64,000 nt of DNA from Saccharopolyspora dendranthemae (GCF_007829955.1 NZ_VIWX01000006.1:62001-126000); one strand, 5' to 3'; positions 27,058-36,485 are shown, numbered from the stretch's first letter. Numbers and translations are program-made. The notes: generated by a model not told the origin, from the sequence alone.

Positions 27058-27074
27058 GGGAACCTTCCTGTCAC
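27058..27074 (+). repeat. Short repeat GGGAACCTTCCTGTCAC
   Basis: Exact 17-mer in the spacer between two GT4 genes. A near-identical copy with T for C at position 10 lies at 27143-27159. Further variants occur inside genes at 28613, 30273 and 31481 (reverse) and at 41446. The clustering in this accessory region suggests a dispersed short element. Confidence 0.6.
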
Positions 27075-27142
27075 CGCTGCCCACCCGAGACCGCTCATCG
27101 AGGCCCGAATCGCCTGGGGCGTCCGGTGGCCCGGGCGAGCAT

Positions 27143-27159
27143 GGGAACCTTTCTGTCAC
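27143..27159 (+). repeat. Short repeat GGGAACCTTTCTGTCAC, overlapping a stop codon
   Basis: Second copy of the 17-mer, 68 bp from the first. Its last four bases overlap the TGA stop of the GT4 gene at 27156. The flanking GCAT matches the reverse copy at 31481-31500, so the two share about 17 of 20 positions. Confidence 0.6.
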
Positions 27160-28247
27160 TCGCCGACGAGCTCGCGGTGCAGCGCCCAGATGTCGTGGGC
27201 GGCTCTTTCCCAGCTGAAGTCGGCCGCGCGTCGTGCACCGGCGGCCGCCAGCTCCGCTCGGAGGTGCGGGTCGTCTGCGATGCGGCGCAGTGCTGACGCC
27301 AGGGCGGGCGGGTGCGCTCGGGGGACTTCCAGTCCCGCTCCGCCGGCGACCTCCGACAGCGCCGGGGCGTCGGAGTGCACCACCGGGGCACCGAGGGCCA
27401 TCGCCTCGATCACCGGGAGCCCGAAGCCTTCGGCGAGGCTCGGGGCGACCAGCGCGGTGGCGCCGCGCAGCAGACCGGACAGCTCGGCATCGGTGACGCC
27501 GGTGAGCACCCGGAGGTGCCGGTAGCCGCAGTCGGCGGCGAGCGCCTGCAGGTCGAGATCGCCCCAACCCTGCCGGCCGACGATCAGCAACGGGAGGTCG
27601 GGCGCGTCCGGTTCGGCGAGGGCGCGGATCAGGTGCTGGTAGCCCTTGCGCGGCTCGATGGTGCCGACGGCCAGCAGGTACCGGTCCGGCGGATCGAGGT
27701 GGGTCGCGCTTCCGGTGTCGGCCAGCAGGCCAGGACTCACGCCTTCCGGGATGACGCGGGGCCTGGCGGTGAGCGGAACTCGACCAGCCAGGTCGGCGGC
27801 CACGGCGCGGGTGGGCACCACCAGGGCGTCGGCGTCGCGGGCGGAGCGGGTGATCGCACGCCGGTGCCAGGCGACGCCGCGCGGGGTGAGCGTTTCGGGG
27901 TGGGTCCAGGGGACGGTGTCGTGCACGGTGACGACCAGGCCGCGGCCGCGCCGGCGAGGTGGGGCGAGCGGAGTCATCGCGTGCACGGTGTCGCCGCCCG
28001 GCCACAGCGGGACGCCGCGCTCCCACGCGGCGATCAACGCACGACGCGGCAGCGGCAGCACGCGGGGGCCCGCGACGCCGGTGATGCGGGCGTCGTCGGC
28101 GTCGCCGCTGCGACTGATCGCGCTGGTCAGCATCCAGCCTTCGGGGGTGGTGGCGGCGAGGGCGCGCAGCAGTTCGGCGGTGTAGCGGCCGGTGCCGCCG
28201 GGGACCGGGGCGAGCAGCTGCTCGGCGATGGCTACCAGCTCGGGCAC
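27156..28247 (-). CDS. GT4-family glycosyltransferase
   Basis: 363 residues, GT-B fold. PVPGGTGRYTAELLRAL is the N-terminal glycine loop, LLAVGTIEPRKGYQHLIRAL begins the donor domain, and LVAPSLAEGFGLPVIEAMALG is the C-terminal EX7E motif. It is a paralogue of the neighbour at 25827 but clearly diverged. The two minus-strand GT genes plus wbbL run in the same direction with a 180-bp gap that carries two short repeats. The acceptor is unknown; an envelope polysaccharide is the simplest guess. Confidence 0.88.
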   Translation of the reverse strand: MPELVAIAEQLLAPVPGGTGRYTAELLRALAATTPEGWMLTSAISRSGDADDARITGVAGPRVLPLPRRALIAAWERGVPLWPGGDTVHAMTPLAPPRRRGRGLVVTVHDTVPWTHPETLTPRGVAWHRRAITRSARDADALVVPTRAVAADLAGRVPLTARPRVIPEGVSPGLLADTGSATHLDPPDRYLLAVGTIEPRKGYQHLIRALAEPDAPDLPLLIVGRQGWGDLDLQALAADCGYRHLRVLTGVTDAELSGLLRGATALVAPSLAEGFGLPVIEAMALGAPVVHSDAPALSEVAGGAGLEVPRAHPPALASALRRIADDPHLRAELAAAGARRAADFSWERAAHDIWALHRELVGE

Positions 28248-28303
28248 CCGCCCAGCTTCGCACGCGCTGGAGGGCCGCCGAGGCGTGACGCTAGGTTTCC
28301 CAG

Positions 28304-29224
28304 GTGAGATCAGACGGGGTGCGCAGCACGGTCATCGTGATCACCTGGCGCGGCCGGGACCACATCGACGCGTGCCTGGACGCGCTGGCGGCCCAGTCGC
28401 GCGGGCACCGAACGCTCGTCGTGGACAACGCATCCGACGACGGCACTGCCGGACTGCTCGCCGCTCGCCCCGGGATCGAGGTGCTGCGCCTGCCCCGCAA
28501 CACCGGCTACGCCGGCGGTCTGGCCGCGGCTCTGCCGCTGGTCGACACGCCGTTCGTGGCCTGGCTCAACGACGACGCGGCACCGGACGCTGACTGGCTG
28601 GAAGTGGTGGAAGGGAACCTTTCGCGCACCACGACCGCGGCGGCGGTCGCTTCCGTGCTGATGACGCCGGAGGGTCGGGTGCAGTCGACCGGGGTGCGGC
28701 TGACCGCCGACGGGCACGGGGCCGACGCGACCGCGACGGGCGAGGTGTTCGGCTTCTGCGGCGGGGCGGCACTGCTGCGCACCGACGTCCTGCGCGATTC
28801 GGGCGGCGTTCCACCCGAGTTCTTCTGCTACTACGAGGACACCGACACGGCGTGGCGGTTGCGGCTCGCGGGGTTCGACGTGGTGCGGGCGGAGGCGACC
28901 GTCACGCATCTGCACGGGGCCAGCACCCGGCCCGGTTCGGCGTTGTTCCACCGCTGGAACGAGGGGAACCGACTGCTCACCCTGCTGCGCTGCGCACCGG
29001 CGGGCAGCGCGGTTCGCGAGTTGGCGAGGTTCGCGGCCATCACGCTGGCGCTGCCCTGGCGGCGGTTGCCCGATGCCCCGCCGAACCTGCGCGCGGGGCT
29101 GAGGCTGCGGGTGCTGATGAAGGTCGCCGTCCGACTGCCGGCGGCGCTGCGCGCTCGTCGCCGAATCGGCCGGATGGCGCGGGTTTCCCGCCGCGAGGTG
29201 TGGGAAACCTGGGCAGGGCGCTGA
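28304..29224 (+). CDS. GT2-family glycosyltransferase
   Basis: 306 residues, GT-A fold related to WbbL-type rhamnosyltransferases. VIVITWRGRDHIDACL, LVVDNASDDG, and LNDDAAPD (metal-binding) form the donor half. The acceptor half contains GFCGGAALLRTDVL and FFCYYEDTDTAWRL. GTG start 57 bp from the divergent GT4 gene. It is followed at 56 bp by the ketosynthase gene on the same strand and is probably the first gene of that operon. A variant of the short repeat lies within it (28613). Confidence 0.87.
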   Translation: MRSDGVRSTVIVITWRGRDHIDACLDALAAQSRGHRTLVVDNASDDGTAGLLAARPGIEVLRLPRNTGYAGGLAAALPLVDTPFVAWLNDDAAPDADWLEVVEGNLSRTTTAAAVASVLMTPEGRVQSTGVRLTADGHGADATATGEVFGFCGGAALLRTDVLRDSGGVPPEFFCYYEDTDTAWRLRLAGFDVVRAEATVTHLHGASTRPGSALFHRWNEGNRLLTLLRCAPAGSAVRELARFAAITLALPWRRLPDAPPNLRAGLRLRVLMKVAVRLPAALRARRRIGRMARVSRREVWETWAGR

Positions 29225-29280
29225 CGGGACGTCAGTGCTGTGCAAGGAGGTTGTAAGCGGCCTCCAGACACTTCGTGGGC

Positions 29281-31158
29281 ATGACTACGAGTGGAGTGCA
29301 CGAGCGTTCTGTCGCCGTCGTCGGGATGTCCTGCAGGCTTCCCGGCGCGAACAGTCCTGACCAGCTGTGGGAACTTCTGCGTCGCGGTGTCGACGCGACC
29401 TCGGAGACACCCGCGCAGCGCTACGACGCGCCTGCGCTGCGCGCGACCGGCCCGGGCGGGCTGGCAGGCTCCCGGGCCGGGTACGTCGACGGGATCGCGG
29501 ATTTCGACGCCGATTTCTTCGCCATGTCCACCGCCGAGGCCACGGCGCTCGACCCGCAGCAGCGGCTGCTGCTGATGTGCGCGTGGGAGGCCTTCGAGGA
29601 CTCCGGCCTGGTGCCGGCGCGGTTGCGCGGAAGCAGGACCGGCGTCTTCGTGGGCAACTCGCGGGCCGACTTCCTCGAAACCGCGCTCCAGCGGGGACTT
29701 TCCTCGGCCACGGCGACGCAGCTGGGAAACGTTCGCTCATTGCTGTCGGCCCGGTTGTCGCACTTCTTCGACCTGCGCGGTCCGAGCGTCGTGGTCGACA
29801 CCGCGTGCTCGTCGGCCTTGACGGCGGTGCACCAGGCGGTGCAGAGCCTGCGTTCCGGCGAGATCCCGGTGGCGGTGGTCGCCGGGGTGAACCTGCCGTT
29901 GCGGCCGGACGAGGCCGCGATGATGTCGCACGCCGGTGCCATGTCGGCCGATGGCCGCAGCCGGTTCGGCAGCGCCGAGGCCGATGGTCACGCGCCCGCA
30001 GACGCGGTGGCGGTGGTCGTGCTCAAGCCGCTGGAAACCGCGCTGGCCGACGGGGACCGGGTGCGAGCGGTGATCGCGGGAAGCGCCGTGGGCAACGACG
30101 GGCGCAGCAGCGACTCGGTGCTCAACCCGTCGTTGGACGGCCAGCTGGACGTGCTGCGCTGGGCCTACCGGGACGCGCGCGTCGAGCCCTCCGCGGTGGA
30201 CTTCGTGGAGGCGCACGGGTCCGGTTCCCCGCTGCTGGACCCGCTGGAGCTGACCGCGCTCGGCGAGGTCATGGGAACCTCCCGGTCACCGCGGCAGCCG
30301 CTGCTGGTGGGCTCGGTGAAGTCCAACCTCGGCCACGCCGAGGCGGCCGGCGGGCTCGTCGGGCTCATCAAGGCCGCGTTGTGCTTGGAGCACCGGCAGG
30401 TGCCGCCGAGCCTGCACGCCGGGCTGCCGCGCACCGACGTGGACTGGACGGGTTTGTCGATCCCCCGGGCGCTCACCGACATCCCGGCTCGTGCGATCGC
30501 GGGGGTGTCCGCGCAGGGGTCGTCGGCGCTCAACGCCCACGTGGTGCTGCGCAGCGCCGAACCCGCGCCGCGCACCCCGGACGACGGGACGCGCTGGCCG
30601 CTGGTGCTCTCGGCGCGCACCCCGGAAGCGCTCGCGGAGTTGACCCGCGCCTACGCGGAGCACCTGGCCGGCCCCGGAACGGCGTTCCCGGTGCGCGACC
30701 TCTGCCGCAGCGCTGCGCTGCGGCGCACCCGCTTCGAGCACCAAGCCGTGGCGATCGGTGCGACGCATCGGGAGCTCGTCCAGTCGTTGACCACCGGCAG
30801 CACGCCCGAGCTGGACCGCTTCCTCGGTGCCGAATCGGTGGACCGGGGCGGGCTTTTCGGTCCCGGCCCGAACGTGCCGCTGCCGACCTACCCGTGGCAG
30901 GCGCGACGCTGCTGGCCCGGGGAGGAGCCTGCCGGTGATGACCCGGCGGAGTGGCTGCTGGGCAAGCACGCGCGCACCGGGTTCGACGAGGACTCGGCGC
31001 TCGCCGACATCGGCATCGACTCGCTGGCGAAGCTGCAGCTGCTGGTGGAGCTGCAGCAGCGCACCGGGCACGAGGTCGACCCGGAGCAGCTGGCCGCGCT
31101 GCGCACGGTGGGGCAGCTGCACGCCTGGGCGCGGGAGCTGATGGAGGTGTCGCGATGA
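29281..31158 (+). CDS. Ketosynthase-ACP protein lacking acyltransferase
   Basis: About 625 residues. A type I ketosynthase fills 8-425: nucleophile Cys176 in VDTACSSAL, His312 in VEAHGSGSPLLDP, and Lys347/His352 in SVKSNLGH. Usual loops are altered: GEGxG before the VVVLK strand reads ADAVA, and HGTGT reads HGSGS. The KS-AT linker (LVLSARTPEALAEL, RRTRFEHQAVAIG) is followed within about 50 residues by the post-AT linker (LPTYPWQARRCW), so the acyltransferase has been removed cleanly. An acyl carrier domain follows with Ser581 in GIDSL. It overlaps the adenylation gene by 4 bp. The extender may come from a separate AT or from the adenylation enzyme. A GTG 6 bp upstream is an alternative start. 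Confidence 0.88.
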   Translation: MTTSGVHERSVAVVGMSCRLPGANSPDQLWELLRRGVDATSETPAQRYDAPALRATGPGGLAGSRAGYVDGIADFDADFFAMSTAEATALDPQQRLLLMCAWEAFEDSGLVPARLRGSRTGVFVGNSRADFLETALQRGLSSATATQLGNVRSLLSARLSHFFDLRGPSVVVDTACSSALTAVHQAVQSLRSGEIPVAVVAGVNLPLRPDEAAMMSHAGAMSADGRSRFGSAEADGHAPADAVAVVVLKPLETALADGDRVRAVIAGSAVGNDGRSSDSVLNPSLDGQLDVLRWAYRDARVEPSAVDFVEAHGSGSPLLDPLELTALGEVMGTSRSPRQPLLVGSVKSNLGHAEAAGGLVGLIKAALCLEHRQVPPSLHAGLPRTDVDWTGLSIPRALTDIPARAIAGVSAQGSSALNAHVVLRSAEPAPRTPDDGTRWPLVLSARTPEALAELTRAYAEHLAGPGTAFPVRDLCRSAALRRTRFEHQAVAIGATHRELVQSLTTGSTPELDRFLGAESVDRGGLFGPGPNVPLPTYPWQARRCWPGEEPAGDDPAEWLLGKHARTGFDEDSALADIGIDSLAKLQLLVELQQRTGHEVDPEQLAALRTVGQLHAWARELMEVSR

Positions 31159-32597
31159 ACGTCCACACCTGGTTCGAGCGGGCTGCCGCCCAATTCCCCG
31201 GCGAACCCGCGCTGGAAGTCGACGGGTCGAGCCTCACCTACGCCGAGCTGCGCGAGCTCGTGGAGCGGCTGGCCTCGCGGGTGCACGCGGCCGGGGCGCC
31301 GCGCCGGGTGGGGCTGCTCGCGAACCGCTCGGTGCTCGCCTGCGCCGGATATCTGGCGGTGCTGCGCGCGGGCGCGACGGTGGTTCCCCTGAACCCGCAG
31401 CACCCGCCGGAGCGCATTCGCGAGCTGGTGGCCCAGACCGGCGTTGAGCTGCTGCTCACCGAGGAGTCCTGCGCGCGGAATGACTGGAAGGTTCCCATGC
31501 TGCGCGCCGGGACCGACGAGCCCTTCGGACGGGCGCGGGTGGCGGCGGTCGAGCCGGACGATCCCGCTTACGTCATCTGCACGTCGGGGTCGACGGGTGC
31601 GCCGAAGTCGGTGCCGATCTCGCACCGCAACGTCGAGGCGTACCTGTCGGAGGTCGCCGCGCGGTACGAGATCGGTCCGGGCAGCCGGGTTTCGGGGAAC
31701 TTCGACCTGACCTTCGACGGCTCGGTGCACGATCTGCTGGTCACCCTGGGCCAAGGCGGAACGCTGGTGGTGCCGCGCGCGGGCGCGTTGCTGTCACCGG
31801 TGCGCACCATCAACGCGCTGCGGCTGACGCACTGGTTCTCGGTGCCGTCGCTGATCACCTTCGCCGACCGGCTGGGCACGCTCCGGCCCGGGGCGATGCC
31901 GACGTTGCGGTGCAGCATCTTCGGCGGCGAGCCGGTGCCGATGGAGGCGCTGCGCAGTTGGCGGCGAGCGGCGCCGGGCACCGAGATCGAGGTCCTCTAC
32001 GGGCCGACGGAGCTGACCATCGCCTGCACCGGTTACCGGTTGCCGCGCGAGGAGTCGGAGTGGCCGAGCACGCCGAACGGCATCGCTCCGATCGGTGAGT
32101 GCTTCCCGTCCTCGGAGTTCCGGCTGCTGGATCCCGGTGGCAGACCGGCGGTGCGGGGCGAGCTGTGCGTGCGCGGGCCGCAGCGATTCGCCGGGTACCT
32201 CGACCCCGCCGATGACGAAGGTCGCTTCGCTCCCGGCGGTTGGTACCGGACGGGAGATCTGGTGACGGTGGAGGACGGGTTGCTGCTGCACCTGGGACGC
32301 ACCGATCAGCAGGTGAAGGTGCGGGGGCATCGCATCGAGCTCGGCGAGATCGAGGCCGCGTTGCGCGCGCTGCCGAGAGTGCGCGACGCGATCGTGCTGG
32401 CGGTGCCGACCGACGGCGAGCCGGAGTTGGCAGCGGCCGTCGGCGGTGACTGCGATCCCGACGCGCTGCACTCCGGTCTCCGGGACCGGTTGCCCTCGTA
32501 CATGCTTCCGCGCCGGATCACGGTGCTGGACCGACTTCCGCTCAACGCCAACGGCAAGCTCGACCGCCGGGCGTTGCGCACCGAACTGGAGCTGTGA
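31155..32597 (+). CDS. Stand-alone amino-acid adenylation domain
   Basis: About 480 residues of the ANL superfamily. Core motifs: ICTSGSTGAPKS (A3), GNFDLTFDGSVHD (A4, with Asp188 at the place that binds the amino group of alpha-amino acids), LYGPTELT (A5), YRTGDLV (A7), GRTDQQVKVRGHRIELGEIE (A8) and NANGKLDR with the catalytic Lys (A10). There is no carrier or condensation domain, so it should load a partner protein, most simply the ACP of the gene it overlaps. The acidic A4 residue favours an amino-acid substrate; identity is not predicted. The reverse short repeat at 31481 lies within it. Confidence 0.9.
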   Translation: MNVHTWFERAAAQFPGEPALEVDGSSLTYAELRELVERLASRVHAAGAPRRVGLLANRSVLACAGYLAVLRAGATVVPLNPQHPPERIRELVAQTGVELLLTEESCARNDWKVPMLRAGTDEPFGRARVAAVEPDDPAYVICTSGSTGAPKSVPISHRNVEAYLSEVAARYEIGPGSRVSGNFDLTFDGSVHDLLVTLGQGGTLVVPRAGALLSPVRTINALRLTHWFSVPSLITFADRLGTLRPGAMPTLRCSIFGGEPVPMEALRSWRRAAPGTEIEVLYGPTELTIACTGYRLPREESEWPSTPNGIAPIGECFPSSEFRLLDPGGRPAVRGELCVRGPQRFAGYLDPADDEGRFAPGGWYRTGDLVTVEDGLLLHLGRTDQQVKVRGHRIELGEIEAALRALPRVRDAIVLAVPTDGEPELAAAVGGDCDPDALHSGLRDRLPSYMLPRRITVLDRLPLNANGKLDRRALRTELEL

Positions 32598-32601
32598 GGC
32601 G

Positions 32602-33804
32602 ATGATGTTCGACGCGATCGTCGTGGGCGCGCGCTGCGCGGGTGCGCCCACCGCAATGCTGCTGGCGCGCGCGGGCCACCGGGTGCTGCTGCTGGATCGG
32701 GGGGAGTTCCCCTCCGACACGATCTCGACCCACGTCATCCACCAGCCGGGGGTGGCGGCGCTGGCGCGCTGGGGCTTGCTGGACGAGCTGCGGGCCACGG
32801 GGTGCCCGCCGCTGCGGCGCGCCCGCTACCGGGTCGCCGATGTCCGGCTGGACGGGTGCGGCCGCGGGGTGGCCGGGCAGCGCACCGGATTCGCGCCGCG
32901 CCGCTTCGTGCTGGACGACCTGCTGGCGCGGGCGGCGGTGGCGGCGGGCGCCGAGTTGCGGGAGAAGTGCCGGGTGACCGGCTTGCTGCACGACGCCGAC
33001 GGCCGGGTGGTGGGCGTGCGCGGCGATCACCGGGGGGTGGAGTTCACCGAGCGCGCCTCACTGGTGATCGGTGCGGACGGGATGCGCTCCTCGGTGGCCG
33101 CGAAGGCCGGCGCGGCCTGCACGACCTCGGATGAGCGGTTGACCTGCGCCTACTACTCGTACTGGACGGGTGTGCCCGCGGATCTGGAGATCTACGAGAC
33201 GCCGGGCAGCTGGGTGGCGACCGCGCCGACGCACGGGCACGCGACGCTGGTGCTGACCTACTTCCCGCAGTCGCGGTTCCGCTCGGTGCGCGCCGACGCG
33301 CAGCGCGCTCACCTCGACCGCGTCCGCGAGACCGCTCCCGAGTTGCGCGAGCGCCTGCAGAGCGGGGAGCAGGTGGAGCGGCTGCGCGGGAGCGGGGATC
33401 AGCAGAACTTCTTCCGCGAGGCCGCGGGGCCGGGGTGGGCCCTGGTGGGCGATGCCGGCCACCACAAGGATTCGATCACCGCGCGGGGGATCAGCGACGC
33501 GTTCACCCAGGCCGAGGCGCTGGCCCGGCACGTCAGCGGCGAACTGGACTCGCCGGGCAGGCTCGACGTGGCCCTGCGGCGCTTCGCGGCGGAACGGGAC
33601 GCGGCCCTGACCTCGGGTTATGAGGCGACGTTGGCGGTGGCCCGGATGGCGCCGCCGAACGAGCACCGGCTCGCGCTGCTCCGCGCGGTGCAGCAGGACG
33701 CCGAGCTGACCTCCACCTACTTCGACGCCTTCGCGGGTTCCGTGGACATCACGGCCCTCTACACCCCGAAGCTCCTCGATCTGCTCAATCACGGCGCGAG
33801 TTGA
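32602..33804 (+). CDS. FAD-dependent oxidoreductase (PHBH/geranylgeranyl-reductase fold)
   Basis: About 400 residues. FAD-binding begins DAIVVGARCAGAPTAMLLARAG, the GxRCAG variant of the Rossmann loop; the DG motif is in VIGADGMRSS, and GDAGHHKDSITARGISDAF contacts the flavin pyrophosphate. Related enzymes hydroxylate, epoxidise or reduce small-molecule substrates, some on carrier proteins. It begins 4 bp after the adenylation gene and ends the operon; an 82-bp repeat element starts 11 bp later. Two in-frame ATGs (32602, 32605) are possible starts. Confidence 0.88.
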   Translation: MMFDAIVVGARCAGAPTAMLLARAGHRVLLLDRGEFPSDTISTHVIHQPGVAALARWGLLDELRATGCPPLRRARYRVADVRLDGCGRGVAGQRTGFAPRRFVLDDLLARAAVAAGAELREKCRVTGLLHDADGRVVGVRGDHRGVEFTERASLVIGADGMRSSVAAKAGAACTTSDERLTCAYYSYWTGVPADLEIYETPGSWVATAPTHGHATLVLTYFPQSRFRSVRADAQRAHLDRVRETAPELRERLQSGEQVERLRGSGDQQNFFREAAGPGWALVGDAGHHKDSITARGISDAFTQAEALARHVSGELDSPGRLDVALRRFAAERDAALTSGYEATLAVARMAPPNEHRLALLRAVQQDAELTSTYFDAFAGSVDITALYTPKLLDLLNHGAS

Positions 33805-33815
33805 GCGCCCGTCGC

Positions 33816-33897
33816 ACCAGGTCCCAGTTTTAGTCATAACTGAGCCGACATTTCGGGCATGGAAGGTCCTCGGTTTGGACTAAAACTGGGACCTGCC
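33816..33897 (+). repeat. 82-bp element with inverted ends, copy B
   Basis: Same length as copy A and reverse in orientation. The left arm ACCAGGTCCCAGTTTTAGTC (33816-33835) is identical; the right arm matches over 18 of 20 bases before diverging. The centre differs from copy A only in a block of about 9 bases near 33862-33870, where the CATGATCATGG palindrome is replaced. It starts 11 bp after the stop codon of the FAD oxidoreductase and separates this operon from the following glycosyltransferases. Confidence 0.85.
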
Positions 33898-33986
33898 GGG
33901 GGTGCGCGTTGCCCGGGAGGGGACTTCGAGCCCGAATTGACCGAACACCTGGGCGGGGTACGCGGACGATAGGGCAGGCTTGGGGC

Positions 33987-36485
33987 GTGGTCGAAGCGAA
34001 CTTGCCCGTCGTCTCCGTGATCGTCGTGAACTACCGCGGCGCGGAGGACACCATCACCTGCCTGCGCGCGGTCCGCGACGAGCTGGACTACCCCGCGGAC
34101 AAGCTGGAGGTCCTGTGCGTCGACAACGCTTCCGGTGACGGCTCCGCGGGGCGCATCCGCGAGGCGGTGCCCGAGGCGCGGCTGATCGAGTCGGCGAGCA
34201 ACACCGGTTTCGCCGGTGGCTGCAACCTCGCCGCGCGAGAGGCCACCGGTCAGGTGCTGGCGTTCCTCAACAACGACGCCCGGCCGGACCGCAGCTGGGT
34301 GCGCGCGGCCGTCGAGGTGCTGCGGTCGGAACCGACCGTGGGTGCGGTGGCGAGCAAGGTGCTGGACTGGGAGGGCAAGCGCATCGACTTCGTCGACGGC
34401 GGCCTCACCTGGTTCGGCATGGGTTACAAGCGCCACGCCGGTGAGCTCGACGACGGATCCCACGACGCCGCCCGCGACGTGCTGTTCGGAACCGGGTCGG
34501 CGCTGTTCGTGCGATCCGAGCTGTTCGCCGCGCTGGACGGGTTCGACGAGCGCTTCTTCATGTTCTACGAGGACGTGGACCTGGGCTGGCGGCTGAACAC
34601 GCGCGGCTGGCGGGTCCGCTACGAGCCGAGGTCGCTGACCTTCCACCGCCATCACGCCTCGATGGCCGAGGTGTCCTCCGCGCGCGAGCACTACCTGCTG
34701 GAGCGCAACGCGCTGGCCGCGCTGTACAAGAACGTCTCCGACGACACGCTGGCAAAGGCGCTGCCGGCGGCGATGGCCTTGGCAGTGCGGCGGGCCACGG
34801 CGCGCGGCGAGATCGACCCGACGCAGCTGGAGATCACCCGGCGCGGCGAGACCGAGGACGACTCGCCGGTGCCGATCGACCGCTCCGCGCTGGCCGGGAT
34901 GCTGGCCATCGACCAGTTCGTGGAGCTGCTGCCGTCGCTGAAGCCCTCCCGCGAGCAGGAGCAGCGGGCGCGGGTGCGCACCGACGCCGACCTGCTGCCG
35001 CTGATGCGCAAGGCGATGGAGCCCGCCTACCCGCTCCCCCGCTACCTGGCCGCGCACGACGCGCTGGTCGAAGCCTTCGAGCTGGACGAGGTGTTCGGCA
35101 GGCCGCGCAAGATCGTGATCATCACCGGCGACGCGGTGACCGAGCGGATGGCCGGGCCCGCGATCCGCGCGTGGCACATGGCCGAGGTGTTGGCCGCCGA
35201 GCACCAGGTCCGGCTGGTCAGCGTCAACTCCCGGGTCGACCCGCCGGAGTCGGAGTTCGAGGTGCTGGCCGCCAAGCCGCGCGAGCTCGCCGAGCACGCC
35301 GACTGGGCCGACGTCGTGGTGCTGCAGGGACACGTCCTCGAGATGGTGCCCGCGCTCAAGCGCGTGGACTCCACCAAGATCGTGATCTGCGACGTCTACG
35401 ACCCGATGCACCTGGAACTGCTGGAGCAGGGCAGGGATTCCGACGACGAGCGCCGCGCGAAGGACCTCGCGGGCGTCACCGACGTGCTCAACGCGCAGTT
35501 GGAGCGGGGCGACTTCTTCCTGTGCGCGTCGGAGCGGCAGCGGCACTTCTGGCTCGGGCACCTCGCGTCGCTGGGCCGGTTGACCCCGGGCCTCTACGAC
35601 AACGATCCGACGGTCCGGTCCCTGCTGTCGGTGGTGCCCTTCGGCTTGCCGTCGGTGGCTCCCCGCCGGACCGCACCCGCGATCAAGGGAACCAGGCAGG
35701 GGATTTCGGCCGACGACAAGGTCGTGCTCTGGGCAGGCGGCGTCTACAGCTGGTTCGATCCGCTGACGCTGCTGCGCGCCGTCGACCGGCTCTCGCAGCG
35801 GCGCAGCGACGTGCGCCTGTTCTTCCTGGGCATGAAGCACCCGAACCCGGACGTGCCGGAGATGGGCATGGCCGAGCAGACCCGGGCGCTGTCGCAGCGG
35901 CTGGGGCTGACCGACAAGTTCGTGTTCTTCAACGAGACCTGGGTCCCCTACCAGGAGCGGCAGAACTACCTGCTGGACGCCGATTGCGGTGTCACGACGC
36001 ACTTCGAGCACGTCGAGACGACCTTCGCGTTCCGCACGAGGGTGCTGGACTACCTGTGGTCGGGCCTGCCGGTGATCACCACGGACGGCGACTCGTTCGC
36101 GGATCTGGTGCGCAGCGAGGGCATCGGCGTCGTGGTGCCCGCCGAGGACCCGGACGCGCTGGCCGAAGCGCTGGAGAAGGTCCTCTACGACGAGGAGTTC
36201 GCCGCCGAGTGCCGGCGCCGGATCGAGCCGGTGCGCGAGCGCTTCACCTGGGAGGCGGTGCTCTCTCCGCTGACCGCGTTCTGCCGCGATCCCCGCCCGG
36301 CCGCCGACCGGCTGGCCGCCACCTCGCCGCTGGCGCGCAGCGCGCAGCCCGGCCGGGTCGAGACGGTGCGGCGGGATCTGGCGCTGCTGCGGGAGTACCT
36401 GGACGCGGGTGGTCCCGCTGAGGTCGCCAAGCGAGCGACCGGCAGGCTGCGGCGCCTCGCCGGGGACCGGTTCCGTGGCCGCTGA
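33987..36485 (+). CDS. GT2-GT4 fusion glycosyltransferase
   Basis: About 832 residues with two catalytic modules. Residues about 8-270 are a GT2 domain: VVSVIVVNYRGAEDTI, CVDNASGDG, FLNNDARPDR, and FFMFYEDVDLGWRL. After a helical linker, residues about 385-790 form a GT-B module: IVIITGDAVTERMAGPAIR near its start, WAGGVYSWFDPLTLLRAV, and SGLPVITTDGDSFADL in the donor domain. Such fusions usually add two consecutive sugars to a lipid-linked glycan. The GTG at 33987 was preferred over longer frames because family similarity starts there. The next gene overlaps it by 11 bp. Confidence 0.88.
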   Translation: MVEANLPVVSVIVVNYRGAEDTITCLRAVRDELDYPADKLEVLCVDNASGDGSAGRIREAVPEARLIESASNTGFAGGCNLAAREATGQVLAFLNNDARPDRSWVRAAVEVLRSEPTVGAVASKVLDWEGKRIDFVDGGLTWFGMGYKRHAGELDDGSHDAARDVLFGTGSALFVRSELFAALDGFDERFFMFYEDVDLGWRLNTRGWRVRYEPRSLTFHRHHASMAEVSSAREHYLLERNALAALYKNVSDDTLAKALPAAMALAVRRATARGEIDPTQLEITRRGETEDDSPVPIDRSALAGMLAIDQFVELLPSLKPSREQEQRARVRTDADLLPLMRKAMEPAYPLPRYLAAHDALVEAFELDEVFGRPRKIVIITGDAVTERMAGPAIRAWHMAEVLAAEHQVRLVSVNSRVDPPESEFEVLAAKPRELAEHADWADVVVLQGHVLEMVPALKRVDSTKIVICDVYDPMHLELLEQGRDSDDERRAKDLAGVTDVLNAQLERGDFFLCASERQRHFWLGHLASLGRLTPGLYDNDPTVRSLLSVVPFGLPSVAPRRTAPAIKGTRQGISADDKVVLWAGGVYSWFDPLTLLRAVDRLSQRRSDVRLFFLGMKHPNPDVPEMGMAEQTRALSQRLGLTDKFVFFNETWVPYQERQNYLLDADCGVTTHFEHVETTFAFRTRVLDYLWSGLPVITTDGDSFADLVRSEGIGVVVPAEDPDALAEALEKVLYDEEFAAECRRRIEPVRERFTWEAVLSPLTAFCRDPRPAADRLAATSPLARSAQPGRVETVRRDLALLREYLDAGGPAEVAKRATGRLRRLAGDRFRGR

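Noticed and set aside
29281..31158. KS-ACP gene as a frameshifted or mis-assembled full PKS module
   Set aside because: The frame is intact across both linkers and only about 50 residues separate them in any frame, so an AT domain cannot be hidden.
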